Below, piece after piece: positions 45,235-56,394 of a stretch of DNA of 64,000 bases. Numbering within the stretch: the stretch's first letter is position 1; the number at the start of each line of letters is the position of its first letter. A program made the translations under genes and the position numbers. Source of the DNA: Candidatus Pantoea deserta (GTDB lineage: Bacteria; Pseudomonadota; Gammaproteobacteria; Enterobacterales; Enterobacteriaceae); contig NZ_RMVG01000001.1 of the NCBI RefSeq assembly GCF_003813865.1, forward strand, positions 186,001 through 250,000, read 5' to 3'. The notes below the pieces were generated by a model. It was not told the DNA's origin. It did no database searches and saw only the letters and a program-made list of their open reading frames with translations.

Positions 45235-47526
45235 TTGTCCGAATTTGTCTCGGTGGTGCTGTTTCTGGCCGCTATCGCTGTTTACTCCTGGAAAGCCGGG
45301 CGGAATAAGATCTGGTTTTCGCTGGTGTTAACCCTGCTGGTGCTGTTTGTCCTGCTTAATGCGACGCTCTACGCCAGCAACTACTTTACCGGCGACGGCA
45401 TTAACGATGCGGTGCTCTATACGCTGACCAACAGCCTGACTGGCGCAGGCGTCAGCAAATATGTCGTGCCCGCTATCGGGCTAATTTTGCTGTTGTTTTT
45501 GCTGATCTGCCTGCTTAGCTGGCTGCTTCGACGCCACGACCGACCGCATCGGCTGGGCTGGAGCCTGCTGGCGGTCGCCTGTGCCGCCGGTTCGGTGCAG
45601 ACGACGCCCGCCTTTCGTCAGGTCGCCAGCCTGGTCGCCTCGCACACTCGCCTGGCCGACTCCGACTTTGACGACTACTACAAAGTGCCGAAAAAGGTCA
45701 TCAGTCACCCTCAGCTCAACCTGGTGTATATCTATGGAGAAAGCCTGGAGCGCACCTATTTCGATGAGCAGGCGTTTCCAGGGCTGACGCCGGAACTGGG
45801 ACAGGAAAAAGCGCAGAGCCTGGATTTCAGCGAGACGGTGCAGCTTCCCGGCACCGACTACACTATTGCGGGCATGGTGGCGTCGCAGTGCGGCATTCCG
45901 CTGTTCGCGCCTTTTGACGGCAACGCCTCCGCCTCTCTCTCCAGCTTTTATCCGCAAAACATCTGTCTCGGCGATATTCTGAAGAATTCCGGTTATGAAA
46001 ACTGGTTTATTCAGGGCGCGGATCTGCGCTTTGCCGGTAAAGATGTGTTTCTCACCTCACACGGCTTCGATCCCGCCAGAATGTACGGCTCGCAGGAGTT
46101 GAAAAGCCGGGTGGCCGATCCCGCCTACCGCAACAACTGGGGCTATTACGACGACACCGTGATGGATGAGGTGTTTGAGAAGTATGAAGAGCTGTCGCGC
46201 CAGCAAAAGCGCTTCGCCCTGTTCGCCCTTACCGTAGACACGCACCATCCTGACGGCTTTATCTCACGCAGCTGCCAGCGCAAAAGCTACAGCTATGAAG
46301 GCAAGCCCAATCAGTCTTTCAGCGCGGTAACCTGCTCGCAGCAGCATATTGCGCGGCTGATCGCGCGCATCAAAGCCTCGCCTTATTTTAAAAATACCCT
46401 GATCGTCGTGACCTCCGATCATCTGGCAATGAACAACACCGCGCATCAGTACCTGATCAAACAGCCGCGTCGCGATCTGTTTATGGTGATCCGCGGCGAT
46501 CGTCCGCAGGCCGAGGTGATCGACCAGCCGCGCAGTACGCTGGATAACGGCGCGACGGTACTGGACATCCTCGGCGGCGATAGCGCGATTGGCCTGGGCC
46601 GCAGCAGCCTGGCGGGGCTGACGCTGGCAGGCCAGCTCACGGATTTTCAGAACCATATCAACCGCTGGAAGGCCGACATCATCCAGCTGTGGAACTTCCC
46701 GAAAAAGCTCGATCGCTTCGTTATCGATCAGGCAAAAAACAGCTTTAGTTTTTCCGGCGCAACCTTCCGGCTGCCGATCCTGTTTCGCGTCAGCGACAAC
46801 CACGTTGAGCCGCTGCCGGAAGGGGAATACTCCGCGCCGCTGCGCTATCAGCTGGCCGATTTCACCGCTGGCGAGAAGTTTGTCTGGGTCGATCGCTGCT
46901 TCCGCATGGCGCGACTGTGGAAGCCGGAGCTGGCCATCTCGACCGACCTCTGCGTGGCGATGGGGCAGCTCGGCGGCCAGCCGAGCGTAACGCGTATTGA
47001 TAAGCCGCAGTGGAAAGGTCAGGTGAATTTTCCGCAGGGCGCGCTGAGCACAGAGAATTATCAGCGTAATCAGCAGATGATTCGCGTCGAGGATAATGAC
47101 ATTCGCTACGACGCCGATCGCTTTTTGTTTGCCGTACCGGGCGCGCCGAGCAGCGTGAAGCGCTTCAGCGGCATCTCGCGCTGGGAGAACTGGGGGCGCT
47201 GGTCTAACGCCAACCTTGCCCCGGAGGTCAATATTGAATATGTCGATCCGCTGCCTGCGCGCTTTGATGTGGTGATCACGGCGCGCGCCTTCGGACCCAA
47301 CGCGAACCGCCCGATTCCGGTTCGCGTGGGCGATCAGCAGCAGCTGCTGACGCTGGGTGAAACCCCGTCCACCACCACGCTGCACTTTACCAACCCCAGC
47401 GGCAGCCATACGCTGAACATCACGCCGCCGGAGCCGCAGCAGAGCAACCTGGGCAACATCACCGGTCAGGATCCGCGTCGGCTGGGCATCGGCATGGTCG
47501 ACATTAAAATCGTGCCGCAAAGCTGA
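45235..47526 (+). CDS. opgB: Phosphoglycerol transferase I (OpgB/MdoB)
   Basis: OpgB transfers phosphoglycerol from phosphatidylglycerol to osmoregulated periplasmic glucans. It has 763 residues, the same as E. coli. Transmembrane helices occupy about the first 100 residues, then comes an LTA-synthase/sulfatase-like periplasmic domain with [25 protein letters not shown] and [11 protein letters not shown]. The start is TTG at 45235, with GAGAGG upstream, giving [11 protein letters not shown] in line with the E. coli start. It is separated from the convergent acetyltransferase gene by one base. Confidence 0.97.
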   Translation: MSEFVSVVLFLAAIAVYSWKAGRNKIWFSLVLTLLVLFVLLNATLYASNYFTGDGINDAVLYTLTNSLTGAGVSKYVVPAIGLILLLFLLICLLSWLLRRHDRPHRLGWSLLAVACAAGSVQTTPAFRQVASLVASHTRLADSDFDDYYKVPKKVISHPQLNLVYIYGESLERTYFDEQAFPGLTPELGQEKAQSLDFSETVQLPGTDYTIAGMVASQCGIPLFAPFDGNASASLSSFYPQNICLGDILKNSGYENWFIQGADLRFAGKDVFLTSHGFDPARMYGSQELKSRVADPAYRNNWGYYDDTVMDEVFEKYEELSRQQKRFALFALTVDTHHPDGFISRSCQRKSYSYEGKPNQSFSAVTCSQQHIARLIARIKASPYFKNTLIVVTSDHLAMNNTAHQYLIKQPRRDLFMVIRGDRPQAEVIDQPRSTLDNGATVLDILGGDSAIGLGRSSLAGLTLAGQLTDFQNHINRWKADIIQLWNFPKKLDRFVIDQAKNSFSFSGATFRLPILFRVSDNHVEPLPEGEYSAPLRYQLADFTAGEKFVWVDRCFRMARLWKPELAISTDLCVAMGQLGGQPSVTRIDKPQWKGQVNFPQGALSTENYQRNQQMIRVEDNDIRYDADRFLFAVPGAPSSVKRFSGISRWENWGRWSNANLAPEVNIEYVDPLPARFDVVITARAFGPNANRPIPVRVGDQQQLLTLGETPSTTTLHFTNPSGSHTLNITPPEPQQSNLGNITGQDPRRLGIGMVDIKIVPQS

Positions 47527-47527
47527 G

Positions 47528-48241
47528 TCAGGGGCGCTGGCGCAGCGCCTCCAGTTTGTGCTTCTGCTGGCCGTCGGCGCTAAAGTTGTCCGCCGCCAGC
47601 CAGCGCTCAAAGCCCTGTTTTACCTGCGGCCATTCGCTGTCGATAATCGAAAACCAGCTGGTATCGCGCGTGCGGCCGCGATAGACGATGGCCTGACGGA
47701 ATTCGCCTTCATACTGGAAACCCAGCCGCGCGGCGGCCCGGCGTGAAGGCGCATTGAGACTGTCGCACTTCCACTCGTAGCGGCGATAGCCAAGCTGGTC
47801 GAAGGCGTAACGCATCAGCAGGAAATGCGCCTCGGTCGCCATACGCGTTTGCTTCAGCAGCGGCGAAAACGTGACGTGCCCCACCTCCATCACGCCGTGT
47901 TTCGGTTCGATGCGCATCAGCGCCAGCGTGCCCAGGGCGCGTCCGCTCTCCCGATCAATCACCGCGAAGTGCAGCGGATCGCGGCTGTTTTCCATCTGCT
48001 GCGCATAGGCCATAAACTCAGCCTTGCTGTGAAAGGGACCGGCGAACAGATAGGTCCAGTCGCGCCCGTCCTCCGCCAGCGCCCAGGCCGCAAACAGCGC
48101 CTCGCCGTGCTGCGCCACACTCAGCGGCTCCAGCCGACAGTAGCGGCCCTCCAGCACGTCAGGCTGCGGCAGCGCACGCGGCTGCCAGTCCGGTAACGGC
48201 TCACCGATCGGCTGGCCGTACTCGTTCGTGGTGTGTGACAT
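47528..48241 (-). CDS. GNAT N-acetyltransferase (RimJ/RimL type)
   Basis: This 237-residue acetyltransferase has LEGRYCRLEPLS at the start of the fold, GHVTFSPLLKQTRMATEAHFLLMRYAF for the acetyl-CoA-binding motif, and SLNAPSRRAAARLGFQYEG. It is near the YjaB/RimJ-like group that modifies protein N-termini or small molecules; the substrate is unknown. The ATG at 48241 has GGAGG 4 nt upstream. An in-frame start at 48265 has no such site. Confidence 0.86.
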   Translation of the reverse strand: MSHTTNEYGQPIGEPLPDWQPRALPQPDVLEGRYCRLEPLSVAQHGEALFAAWALAEDGRDWTYLFAGPFHSKAEFMAYAQQMENSRDPLHFAVIDRESGRALGTLALMRIEPKHGVMEVGHVTFSPLLKQTRMATEAHFLLMRYAFDQLGYRRYEWKCDSLNAPSRRAAARLGFQYEGEFRQAIVYRGRTRDTSWFSIIDSEWPQVKQGFERWLAADNFSADGQQKHKLEALRQRP

Positions 48242-48476
48242 TATGCCTCCTTGTGTTGTGAACAACAGCAGCTTGCCAGTTTGCCGCCCGGCTAAACATC
48301 CCCCCGCAGATAAAAAAGGCGAGTCCAGCCTGCTGTACCTGCAACGCGGCGCATCTCACACTCTGCGCGCCGCGCGCCAGACCAGCGCCGCCTGACCGGC
48401 CTTCTTTGACGCCGCTCACATTTACTCGCCGCGGATTTACCAACACTGCCTCCAGATCATCAGACTGGAGTCCAGC

Positions 48477-49259
48477 ATGCTGGAAATAACACCTGTGCCC
48501 GCCCTGACGCGCGGCATCGCCATCCTCAACTTTATCGCCGAACAGGGTCCATGCAGCGCGGCCGAGATCATCGACGGCCTGAGCCTGCCGAAGAGCAGCG
48601 CCTACCTGCTGCTGGCCGAGCTAAAAAAACAGCGCCTTATCACGCTGGATCGCAACGACCGCTACTCCCTGTGGACTCGGCTGGTGGAGTTCGCCGGACA
48701 CGCGCTGGAGAAAATGGACATCCGGGAAATCGCCCGTCCGCGCCTGACGCGCCTGATGCAGGAGAGCAATCTGCTCTGCCACCTCGGCATTATCGACGGC
48801 GGCCACGCCTGCTACATCCTCAAGCTGGAGTCGCCCGCCACCATCAGCGTGCGATCCCACGAAGGCAAAAGCCTGTCGCTGCATCGCTCCGGCATCGGCA
48901 AATGCCTGCTTGCCTGGCAGCCCGCCGAAGAGCAGGCGCGCATTATCAGCCAGCTGCGCTTTGTGGCGGTGACGCCGACCTCGATCCGCAGCGCCGACGA
49001 GCTGATCGCCGAACTGGCGCGTATCCGCCGTCAGGGCTGGAGCCTGGATAACGGCGAAGACTATCCCGACGTGCGCTGCGTCGCCGCGCCAGTCTTTGAC
49101 GCGCGCCGCCAGCTGGTGGCCGCCATTTCGCTGGTGGGGACGCGGCTGCAAATCGACGAAGACAACCGTGACTATCTGGCGGGCCGGGCGCTGGCCTGCG
49201 CGCGCGACATCTCTTACGAACTGGGCTGGCGCAGCCCGGCGGTATCTTTTGCTTCTTAA
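48477..49259 (+). CDS. rhmR: IclR-family regulator of rhamnonate genes
   Basis: This 260-residue IclR-type regulator has the N-terminal winged helix [28 protein letters not shown] and the effector domain [13 protein letters not shown] with [18 protein letters not shown]. It stands 13 nt before rhmD in the same order as E. coli yfaXWVU, where the IclR member YfaX (RhmR) precedes the dehydratase. Naming rests on this synteny. The ligand is likely L-rhamnonate or its dehydrated product (inference). Confidence 0.85.
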   Translation: MLEITPVPALTRGIAILNFIAEQGPCSAAEIIDGLSLPKSSAYLLLAELKKQRLITLDRNDRYSLWTRLVEFAGHALEKMDIREIARPRLTRLMQESNLLCHLGIIDGGHACYILKLESPATISVRSHEGKSLSLHRSGIGKCLLAWQPAEEQARIISQLRFVAVTPTSIRSADELIAELARIRRQGWSLDNGEDYPDVRCVAAPVFDARRQLVAAISLVGTRLQIDEDNRDYLAGRALACARDISYELGWRSPAVSFAS

Positions 49260-49272
49260 CCTGGAGAATCCT

Positions 49273-50475
49273 ATGTCCCTGCCAAAAATCAAAACCGTCC
49301 GCGCCTGGTTTACCGGCGGCGCAACCGCAGAGAAAGCCGCTGCTGGCGCTGACTATCACGACCAGCCCGGCGGTCACTGGATCGACGATCACATCGCCAC
49401 GCCGATGAGCAAATACAAGGCCTATGAGCAGTCGCGCCAGTCGTTTGGCATTAACGTGCTGGGCACGCTGGTAGTGGAAGTCGAGGCGGATAACGGCCAG
49501 ATCGGCTTCGCCATTTCAACCGGCGGCGAGATGGGCTGCTTTATCGTCGAAAAGCATCTGAACCGCTTTATCGAGGGGCGCTGCGTCAGCGACATTAAGC
49601 TGATCCACGACCAGATGATGAACGCGACCCTGTTCTATTCCGGTTCCGGCGGCGTGGTCATGAACACCCTCTCCTGCGTCGACCTGGCGCTGTGGGACCT
49701 GTTCGGCAAGGTCACGCAGCTGCCGGTCTATCAGCTGCTGGGCGGGGCGGTGCGCGACGAGCTGCAATTTTACGCCACCGGCGCGCGCCCCGATCTGGCG
49801 CAGGAGATGGGCTTTATCGGCGGCAAGATGGCGGTGCAGTGGGGACCGCACGACGGCGACGAGGGCATTCGCAAAGAAGCGGCGCGCCTCGCCCACTATC
49901 GCGAAGCCTGCGGTCCCGACTTCTGGCTAATGCTCGACTGCTGGATGAGTCAGGACGTTAATTTCGCTACCCGGCTGGCGCACGCCTGCGCGCCCTACAA
50001 CCTCAAATGGCTGGAAGAGTGCCTGCCGCCGCAGCAGTACGAAGGCTATGCGCAGCTGAAGCGCCAGGCGCCGCCGGGCATGATGATCTCCAGCGGCGAG
50101 CATCACGGCACCCTGAGTTCTTTCCGCACGCTGGCCGAGACCGGCATCGATATTCTGCAGCCGGATGTTGGCTGGTGCGGCGGGCTGACCACCCTGGTCG
50201 AGGTCGCGGCGCTGGCGAAATCGCGCGGGCAGCTGGTCGTGCCGCACGGCTCGTCGGTTTACTCACACCATGCGGTGATCACCTTTACCAACAGTCCGTT
50301 TAGCGAATTTCTGATGACCAGCCCGGACTGTAGCACGCTGCGCCCGCAGTTCGATCCGCTGCTGATTGACGAACCGGTACCCACGCGCGGTCGGCTGCAC
50401 AAATCGGCGCTCGACAAGCCCGGTTTCGGCGTCGAGCTGAACCGCGACGGCCTGAAACGTCCTTATACCCACTAA
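49273..50475 (+). CDS. rhmD: L-rhamnonate dehydratase
   Basis: RhmD dehydrates L-rhamnonate to 2-keto-3-deoxy-L-rhamnonate. It has 400 residues. Enolase-superfamily residues can be placed at Asp222, Glu248, Glu276 and His325, each four less than in the E. coli enzyme. The N-terminal lid with [14 protein letters not shown] is also typical. The ATG at 49273 follows CTGGAG. A longer frame from 49096 lies inside the regulator gene and is not real. Confidence 0.95.
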   Translation: MSLPKIKTVRAWFTGGATAEKAAAGADYHDQPGGHWIDDHIATPMSKYKAYEQSRQSFGINVLGTLVVEVEADNGQIGFAISTGGEMGCFIVEKHLNRFIEGRCVSDIKLIHDQMMNATLFYSGSGGVVMNTLSCVDLALWDLFGKVTQLPVYQLLGGAVRDELQFYATGARPDLAQEMGFIGGKMAVQWGPHDGDEGIRKEAARLAHYREACGPDFWLMLDCWMSQDVNFATRLAHACAPYNLKWLEECLPPQQYEGYAQLKRQAPPGMMISSGEHHGTLSSFRTLAETGIDILQPDVGWCGGLTTLVEVAALAKSRGQLVVPHGSSVYSHHAVITFTNSPFSEFLMTSPDCSTLRPQFDPLLIDEPVPTRGRLHKSALDKPGFGVELNRDGLKRPYTH

Positions 50476-50529
50476 TGATGCAGGCTGCGCGGCAGCCTGA
50501 TGCGTGACTCTGCGGAGAGGAGCGATGTG

Positions 50530-51816
50530 ATGAACAGCCTTGTACAACAAGCGGCGCGCAAAAACCGCGCCCGCCTGATCCCTTTTATGCTGATGCTTTA
50601 CGTGCTGGCGTTTCTCGATCGCGCCAATATCGGCTTTGCGAAAGAGTCCTATCAGCTCGATACCGGCCTGAGCAACGAGGCCTACGCGCTGGGCGCGGGT
50701 ATCTTCTTTGTGGTCTACGCGCTGTTCGGCGTGCCCGCTAACCTGATGATGCGCCGTTTCGGGGCGCGCAGCTGGATCGGCGGCACCACCCTGCTGTGGG
50801 GATTTCTCTCCGCCGCGATGGCCTTTGCCGATACCGAGGCCAAATTTTTGCTGGTGCGCACCCTGCTCGGCGCAGCGGAAGCGGGCTTTTTCCCCGGCAT
50901 GATCTATCTCACCTCCCAGTGGTTTCCCCAGCAGCAGCGCGCCAGTGTGATGGGTCTGTTCTATATGGGCGCGCCGCTGGCGCTTACCTTTGGTTCGCCG
51001 CTTTCCGGCGCGCTGCTGGAGATGCACGGCTTCCTCGGCCACCCCGGCTGGTTCTGGATGTTTATGATTGAGGGACTGATGGCAGTGGCCGCCGGCGTGT
51101 TTACCTTTGCCTGGCTCGATAACAGCCCGGCAGAGGCGCGCTTTCTCAGCCGCGAGGAAAAAGCGGCGCTTCAGCAGCAGCTGGAGAGCGAGGAGCAGCA
51201 AAAAACCACTGCGCGGCTGCGTGACGCTCTGCGCCACGGACGCGTCTGGCATCTGGCGCTGATCTATATGACGATCCAGATTGCGGTCTATGGCCTGATC
51301 TTCTTCTTACCGTCGCAGGTCGCCGCGCTGCTGGGCACCAGAGTGGGGTTTGTCGCCTCGGTGGTGGCGGCGATTCCGTGGATCGCCGCGCTGTTCGGCA
51401 CCTGGCTGATTCCGCGCTATGCCGATCGCAGCGGCGAGCGCCGCCTTATCGCGGCGGCGACGCTACTGGCCGCCGCCGCAGGCATCGGCGTCTCCGGGCT
51501 GGTGACGCCGGTGCTGGCGATCGTGGCGCTGAGCGTCGCGGCCATTGGCTTTATCGCCGTCCAGCCGGTGTTCTGGACCATGCCCACGCAGCTGCTCTCC
51601 GGCAGCGCGCTGGCGGCGGGCATCGGCTTCGTCAACCTGTTTGGCGCGGCAGGCGGCTTTCTCGCTCCGCTGATCCGCGTGAAGGCCGAATCGCTGTTTA
51701 ACAGCGGCAGCGCTGGTCTGCTGGTACTTGCCGCCATCGCCGCCCTGGGCGCGCTGATGATTTTCGGCCTGAATTCCGACTCTCGCGTCGCGCTGGCGTC
51801 GCAGACAAAGCATTAA
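50530..51816 (+). CDS. rhmT: L-rhamnonate MFS transporter
   Basis: This 428-residue major facilitator of the anion:cation symporter family matches E. coli RhmT (429). It has about 12 helices, [21 protein letters not shown] at the N-terminus, and a large cytoplasmic loop rich in Glu and Gln near 215-230. The ATG at 50530 follows GGAGAGGAG. An in-frame start at 50500 would add ten residues. Position between rhmD and rhmA supports the assignment. Confidence 0.9.
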   Translation: MNSLVQQAARKNRARLIPFMLMLYVLAFLDRANIGFAKESYQLDTGLSNEAYALGAGIFFVVYALFGVPANLMMRRFGARSWIGGTTLLWGFLSAAMAFADTEAKFLLVRTLLGAAEAGFFPGMIYLTSQWFPQQQRASVMGLFYMGAPLALTFGSPLSGALLEMHGFLGHPGWFWMFMIEGLMAVAAGVFTFAWLDNSPAEARFLSREEKAALQQQLESEEQQKTTARLRDALRHGRVWHLALIYMTIQIAVYGLIFFLPSQVAALLGTRVGFVASVVAAIPWIAALFGTWLIPRYADRSGERRLIAAATLLAAAAGIGVSGLVTPVLAIVALSVAAIGFIAVQPVFWTMPTQLLSGSALAAGIGFVNLFGAAGGFLAPLIRVKAESLFNSGSAGLLVLAAIAALGALMIFGLNSDSRVALASQTKH

Positions 51817-51829
51817 CACTGGAGGCTCT

Positions 51830-52630
51830 ATGCAGGATCCGTTACACAATACGTTCAAGGCCGGTCTGGCGCGCGGCGAAACCCAGCTCGGCCTGTGGCT
51901 GAGCAGCACCTCCTCTTATCTGGCGGAGATTGCCGCCACCAGCGGCTACGACTGGCTGCTGATCGACGGCGAGCACGCGCCCAATACGGTGCAGGATCTC
52001 TACCACCAGCTTCAGGCCATTGCGCCCTACCGCAGCCAGCCGGTGATCCGTCCGGTGGAGTTCCAGCAGGCGCTGATCAAGCAGGTACTGGATATTGGCG
52101 CGACAACGCTGCTGGTGCCGATGATCGATACGGCTGAGCAGGCGCGCGCGCTGGTGGCGGCGACGCGCTATCCGCCGGTCGGCACGCGTGGCGTAGGCGC
52201 GGGCGTGGCGCGGGCGGCCCGCTGGGGACGCGTGGAAAACTATATGGCGCGCGCCAGCGACGCGCTGTGTCTGCTGATTCAGGCAGAGAGCAAAACCGCC
52301 ATTGATAATCTTGACGCGCTGCTGGAAGTAGAGGGCATTGATGGCATCTTTATTGGTCCGGCCGATCTCTCCGCCTCGCTCGGCTACCCCGATAACGCGG
52401 CGCATCCGCAGGTGCAGCAGGTGATCGAGCAGAGCATCCGCCGCATTCGCAAGGCAGGAAAAGCCGCCGGGTTCCTCGCAGTAGATATTGCTATGGCGCA
52501 GCGAGCCATTAGCTGGGGCGCGAACTTCGTCGCGGTCGGCGTTGACACCATGCTCTATACCGACGCGCTGGATCGGCGGCTGGCGCAGTTTCGCCAGTCG
52601 GCCGCCGACGCGCCGCGCGCCAGCTACTGA
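51830..52630 (+). CDS. rhmA: 2-keto-3-deoxy-L-rhamnonate aldolase
   Basis: RhmA is a class II (Mg2+) aldolase of the HpcH/HpaI family. It splits 2-keto-3-deoxy-L-rhamnonate to pyruvate and L-lactaldehyde. It has 266 residues. The catalytic His lies in [10 protein letters not shown] (about residue 49), the metal-binding Glu in LLIQAESK and Asp in [14 protein letters not shown]. Sequence is very close to E. coli YfaU. It ends the rhm operon, overlapping the convergent lacI gene by 7 nt. Confidence 0.95.
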   Translation: MQDPLHNTFKAGLARGETQLGLWLSSTSSYLAEIAATSGYDWLLIDGEHAPNTVQDLYHQLQAIAPYRSQPVIRPVEFQQALIKQVLDIGATTLLVPMIDTAEQARALVAATRYPPVGTRGVGAGVARAARWGRVENYMARASDALCLLIQAESKTAIDNLDALLEVEGIDGIFIGPADLSASLGYPDNAAHPQVQQVIEQSIRRIRKAGKAAGFLAVDIAMAQRAISWGANFVAVGVDTMLYTDALDRRLAQFRQSAADAPRASY

Positions 52631-53694
52631 GCAGGAGCGGCAATGGAGTGCCGCATCATCAGCGCCGCGCTAAAGGCGGGCATCGGCCCGACGTTTTCGC
52701 CGCGAATATCGGCGATCAGACGGCGCGCCGCCTCGCGGCCCATCTCATACACCGGCTGCGCCACCACCGTTAGCGGCGGCGTCACGATTTCGCTCCAGGG
52801 AAAGTTATCGTACATGATAAAGGAGATGTCCTGCGGTATACGCAGCCCCCGCTGCGCCACCGCGCGCAGCAGCGACATCGCCACCAGGCTGTCGGAGGCG
52901 ATCAGCGCGGTCGGCGGCGCGGCGCGCTGCCACAGCGACGCGACAATGCGGGCTATCTGCGCGTCGCTGCCGGCGTTAGCCTGGATGAGCGTGGTATCGT
53001 AACGGCGACCGGCAGCGGCAAAGGCCGCCATCATACCGCCCACGCGCTGCGCCACCGGCGTCAGGCCAAAATCCGCCTCATCGCGATATTCCCGTTCCAG
53101 CTCCATGCTGGTGATATAGGCAATACGCTCGTGACCGGCCTCCAGCAGCCGCTGCGTGGCCTCGCGCGCTACAGTGGAAAAATCACAGCAGATCGCCTCA
53201 ACATCCAGACCGATAACCGCGCGATCGAACAGCCTCAGCGCCCGGCCCTCTTCCAGTATCTGAAGCAGATGACCGTTTTTCTCCCGCGCCGAATGGCTGG
53301 GCGCGACGATAATGCCGTCAACGCGCTTCTCCAGCATCACGCGCACCGCGTCCTGCTCCGCCTGCAACTTCTCATCACTGTTTCCCAGCAGCAGGTGAAA
53401 GCCCGCCTGACGCGCCACGTCGGCCATGCCGCGCAGCGCCAGGCCGAAATGGGGGTTCTCAATGTCTCCTACGATGACGCCAATAGTGTTGGAACGACCG
53501 GTATTCATGGTGCGCGCCACTTCGTTGGGGCGATAGCCCAGCGCCGCAGCCGCGCGGTTCACGCGCAGCTGCACTTCTTCACTGACGGCGCCGTAGCCGC
53601 CAAGCGCCCGTGCCGCCTGCGCTTTTGACACGCTGGCCGCCCTGGCAACATCCGCTACGGTGGGTGCTCTGGATCGCGTTTTCTGGTTGGTCAT
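52624..53694 (-). CDS. LacI-family repressor, divergent from ABC operon
   Basis: This 356-residue regulator has the N-terminal helix-turn-helix [23 protein letters not shown], hinge [12 protein letters not shown] and a sugar-binding-like effector domain. It is divergent from the ABC/oxidase operon. Two identical 18-bp palindromic sites lie between the starts, so it very probably represses that operon. The effector is unknown. Confidence 0.9.
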   Translation of the reverse strand: MTNQKTRSRAPTVADVARAASVSKAQAARALGGYGAVSEEVQLRVNRAAAALGYRPNEVARTMNTGRSNTIGVIVGDIENPHFGLALRGMADVARQAGFHLLLGNSDEKLQAEQDAVRVMLEKRVDGIIVAPSHSAREKNGHLLQILEEGRALRLFDRAVIGLDVEAICCDFSTVAREATQRLLEAGHERIAYITSMELEREYRDEADFGLTPVAQRVGGMMAAFAAAGRRYDTTLIQANAGSDAQIARIVASLWQRAAPPTALIASDSLVAMSLLRAVAQRGLRIPQDISFIMYDNFPWSEIVTPPLTVVAQPVYEMGREAARRLIADIRGENVGPMPAFSAALMMRHSIAAPAQ

Positions 53695-53770
53695 AATTAA
53701 TTCGAATCACAGGTTGATGACAGGAAGATTGACGGCGAAAAAAGGCTGTGCTTAAACTCATTCTAACGCC

Positions 53771-53788
53771 TTGAGACCGGTCTCACAA
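53771..53788. promoter_or_regulatory. LacI-type operator 1
   Basis: TTGAGACCGGTCTCACAA contains the perfect palindrome TGAGACCGGTCTCA with the central CG typical of LacI-family sites. It is identical to the second site, with centres 44 bp apart. Confidence 0.85.
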
Positions 53789-53814
53789 CCACTGTGCTCC
53801 TGTCGTTACCTGCG

Positions 53815-53832
53815 TTGAGACCGGTCTCACAA
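53815..53832. promoter_or_regulatory. LacI-type operator 2
   Basis: This is a second exact copy of TTGAGACCGGTCTCACAA. The spacing of about four helical turns puts both sites on nearly the same DNA face, allowing cooperative binding or a small loop. Confidence 0.85.
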
Positions 53833-53889
53833 CTCTATTATCACCGGCTCAGCTGTCTCTGATGTTTAACCTGCAAAAACGGATGAGCT

Positions 53890-54702
53890 ATGAAATTACC
53901 TGTTCACCTGAGCGCCCTGTGTGGCGCGGCAATCGCACTCTGTTCACTCTCTTTCAACTCGCTGGCGGCCAGCAGCGACAACCCCTATGGCCTGCTGGAG
54001 CCGGGCCATCTGCGCATCGCCAGCGTCGGCGACTCTCGTCCCTATACCTTTACCGACGCCAGCGGCCAGTTCACCGGCTTCGACGTGGAGTTCTTCAAAA
54101 ACGTGGCGCACCGTATGGGCATCGATCAGGTGGACTTCGTGGGACAGGATTTCTCCGCGATTCTGCCTGCCGTCGCTAACGGTCAGTTTGACGCGGCCGT
54201 CGCCGCCATCGGCATTACCCCGGCGCGCGAGAAAACCGTCGACTTCTCTACCGGCTATCTGGCGGGCTACCTGACAGTGCTGACGCGCAGCGACAGCGGC
54301 GTGAAGAACGTTGAAACCCTGGCGAAACGGCGCATCGGGGTGATTCAGGGCACGCTACAGGAAAGCTACGCGGTGCAGCACTTTACCCAGAGCGACGTGG
54401 TGCGCTTTCCCGACAATAACGCGGCGGTCTCCGCGCTGAACAACGGCACGCTGGACGCGGTTTTCCTCGACTATGAAGCCGCCAAAAGCTACGCCGAGCG
54501 CTTCAAACTTATCTCCGCCGCCGACATTCCCTCGTTCGATGCGCCCGCCGGTATCGCCATCGCCAAAAACAAACCGGCGTTTAAAGCCGCGCTCGACAGC
54601 GCCATCAAGGCTGCCATGCAGGACGGCACCTGGAAACAGCTTTATCAGAAGTGGTTTCCCGGCTCGCCAATGCCAGAGCAGTACCTGCCCGGCGGTCAGT
54701 AA
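53890..54702 (+). CDS. Amino-acid-type ABC transporter substrate-binding protein
   Basis: This 270-residue periplasmic protein has a signal peptide (LSFNSLAA) and the type 3 solute-binding fold: [37 protein letters not shown]-type [10 protein letters not shown] and [15 protein letters not shown]. It belongs to the family binding polar amino acids and derivatives. It is the first gene of an operon with permease, ATPase and an FAD oxidase. The ligand is unknown; the oxidase suggests an amino acid or N-alkyl amine. Confidence 0.9.
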   Translation: MKLPVHLSALCGAAIALCSLSFNSLAASSDNPYGLLEPGHLRIASVGDSRPYTFTDASGQFTGFDVEFFKNVAHRMGIDQVDFVGQDFSAILPAVANGQFDAAVAAIGITPAREKTVDFSTGYLAGYLTVLTRSDSGVKNVETLAKRRIGVIQGTLQESYAVQHFTQSDVVRFPDNNAAVSALNNGTLDAVFLDYEAAKSYAERFKLISAADIPSFDAPAGIAIAKNKPAFKAALDSAIKAAMQDGTWKQLYQKWFPGSPMPEQYLPGGQ

Positions 54703-54775
54703 TACGTGAACGCTGCGCGTTCGGCTTTTCACTGGTGACGGGGTTGCCCGTCACACGTACCCGTGGAGTAAGGCG

Positions 54776-55588
54776 ATGGATCTTCTGACAATGCTTTCCC
54801 GCACCTTCTTTGACTTTGCCTCAATGAAGGAAGTACTGCCGCAGCTGCTGGCGACCGGACTGGTCAATACGCTGATCATCTCGATCGCCGCCACGCTGCT
54901 CGGCACCCTGTTCGGCCTGCTGCTGGCGATGATGGGCATTTCGCCGTCGCGCTGGCTACGGCTGCCCGCACGGATTTATACCGATCTGTTTCGCGGCCTG
55001 CCGTCCATTCTCACCATTCTGCTGATTGGACAGGGCCTGGCGCGCTTCAGCTACCAGCTGTTCGGCCCGACGCCCTATCCCCTCGGCATCTTTGCCCTCA
55101 GCCTGATCGCCAGCGCCTATATGGGCGAGATTTTTCGCGCGGGCATTCAGAGCGTGGAGCGCGGGCAGATGGAGGCGTGCCGCGCGCTGGGCATGAGCTA
55201 TGGCCGCGCGATGCGACTGGTGGTCATTCCGCAGGGCATCCGCCGCGTGCTGCCCGCTATCGTTAACCAGTTTATCGCCATCATCAAAGACTCGTCGCTG
55301 GTCTATCTGCTTGGCCTGATGACCGGGCAGCGCGAGCTGTTCCGCGTCGGGCAGGATGCGGCGGTACTGACCGGCAACCTGTCGCCGCTGATGCTGGCCG
55401 GGCTGTTCTATCTGGTCATTACCGTGCCGCTGACGCACGCGGTGAACATTATCGACGTGCGCTACCGCACCGGCCGCCGTCGGCTGACCGCGCCGCAGAG
55501 CGGCCTGAAAGAGGTCGAAGAAGTGCAGACGCGCCCCGAAGGCGCGCTGACCGCACAACCCATAACCGGTAATCGGGGGCATTTATGA
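54776..55588 (+). CDS. Amino-acid-type ABC transporter permease
   Basis: This 270-residue inner-membrane permease of the HisM/GlnP type has about five helices. The conserved cytoplasmic loop for the ATPase is [28 protein letters not shown]. It has GGAGTAAGG upstream and an ATGA overlap with the ATPase gene. A single permease suggests a homodimeric channel. Confidence 0.92.
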   Translation: MDLLTMLSRTFFDFASMKEVLPQLLATGLVNTLIISIAATLLGTLFGLLLAMMGISPSRWLRLPARIYTDLFRGLPSILTILLIGQGLARFSYQLFGPTPYPLGIFALSLIASAYMGEIFRAGIQSVERGQMEACRALGMSYGRAMRLVVIPQGIRRVLPAIVNQFIAIIKDSSLVYLLGLMTGQRELFRVGQDAAVLTGNLSPLMLAGLFYLVITVPLTHAVNIIDVRYRTGRRRLTAPQSGLKEVEEVQTRPEGALTAQPITGNRGHL

Positions 55589-56358
55589 GCGTGGCAATGA
55601 AACTGAGCGAGCCGCCTGCCGCGGCGAGCTGGAAAGGGTCCAGTCTGGAACTGCGCGACCTTTCGCTCTCCTACGGGCCGATCGACGTCTTACGCAGCGT
55701 CTCGCTGCGCATCGCACCGGGCACCACCACCTGCATTATCGGCCCGTCCGGTTCCGGTAAGTCCACCCTGCTGCGCGGCATCAACCGCCTGCACGAGCCT
55801 AAGTCGGGCGATGTGCTGCTGGCGGGCCGCTCGGTGCTGAAAGATAAGCCCGACGCGCTGCGCCTGCGTATCGGCATGGTGTTTCAGCACTTTAACCTTT
55901 TTCCTGACCACAGCGCGCTGGAGAACGTGGCGCTGGCGCCGTGGAAGGTAAAAGGCCTGCCGAAGGCGCAGGCGATGGCGATTGCGCGCCAGCGGCTGGA
56001 AGAGGTTGGACTCGGCGCGCGCGCCGACCATCGGCCGCGCGATCTCTCCGGCGGTCAACAGCAGCGCGTGGCGATCGCCCGCGCGCTGGCGATGGATCCA
56101 GAGGTCATGCTGTTTGATGAGGCAACCTCCGCGCTCGATCCCGAACTGGTGAAAGGGGTGCTGACGCTAATGGCCGATCTCTGTCGGCGCGGCATGACCA
56201 TGGTAGTGGTGACCCATGAGATGGGCTTCGCGCGCAAGGTGGCCGATCAGGTGGTGTTTATGGACGAAGGCGAGATTGTCGAGGCGGGGCCGCCAGCCGA
56301 GCTGTTCGATGCCCCTAAATCGCCGCGCCTGCAACGTTTTCTGTCGGAAGTGCTGTAA
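55585..56358 (+). CDS. Amino-acid-type ABC transporter ATPase
   Basis: This 257-residue ATPase has Walker [16 protein letters not shown], signature [15 protein letters not shown], Walker [14 protein letters not shown] and the H-loop VVTHEMGFA. It is the GlnQ/HisP type. It is coupled by 4 nt to the permease and followed after 36 nt by the oxidase gene. Confidence 0.95.
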   Translation: MSVAMKLSEPPAAASWKGSSLELRDLSLSYGPIDVLRSVSLRIAPGTTTCIIGPSGSGKSTLLRGINRLHEPKSGDVLLAGRSVLKDKPDALRLRIGMVFQHFNLFPDHSALENVALAPWKVKGLPKAQAMAIARQRLEEVGLGARADHRPRDLSGGQQQRVAIARALAMDPEVMLFDEATSALDPELVKGVLTLMADLCRRGMTMVVVTHEMGFARKVADQVVFMDEGEIVEAGPPAELFDAPKSPRLQRFLSEVL

Positions 56359-56394
56359 GCCCTTCCCTTTTCGAACTGAATAAGGAACCGAATC

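Noticed and set aside
46264..47610. 448-codon minus-strand frame opposite opgB
   Set aside because: opgB on the plus strand is full length and clearly homologous; the opposite frame is a GC-rich codon shadow without family resemblance.
50263..51252. 329-codon minus-strand frame
   Set aside because: It lies antisense to rhmD/rhmT, with Arg/His/Gln-rich composition typical of shadows.
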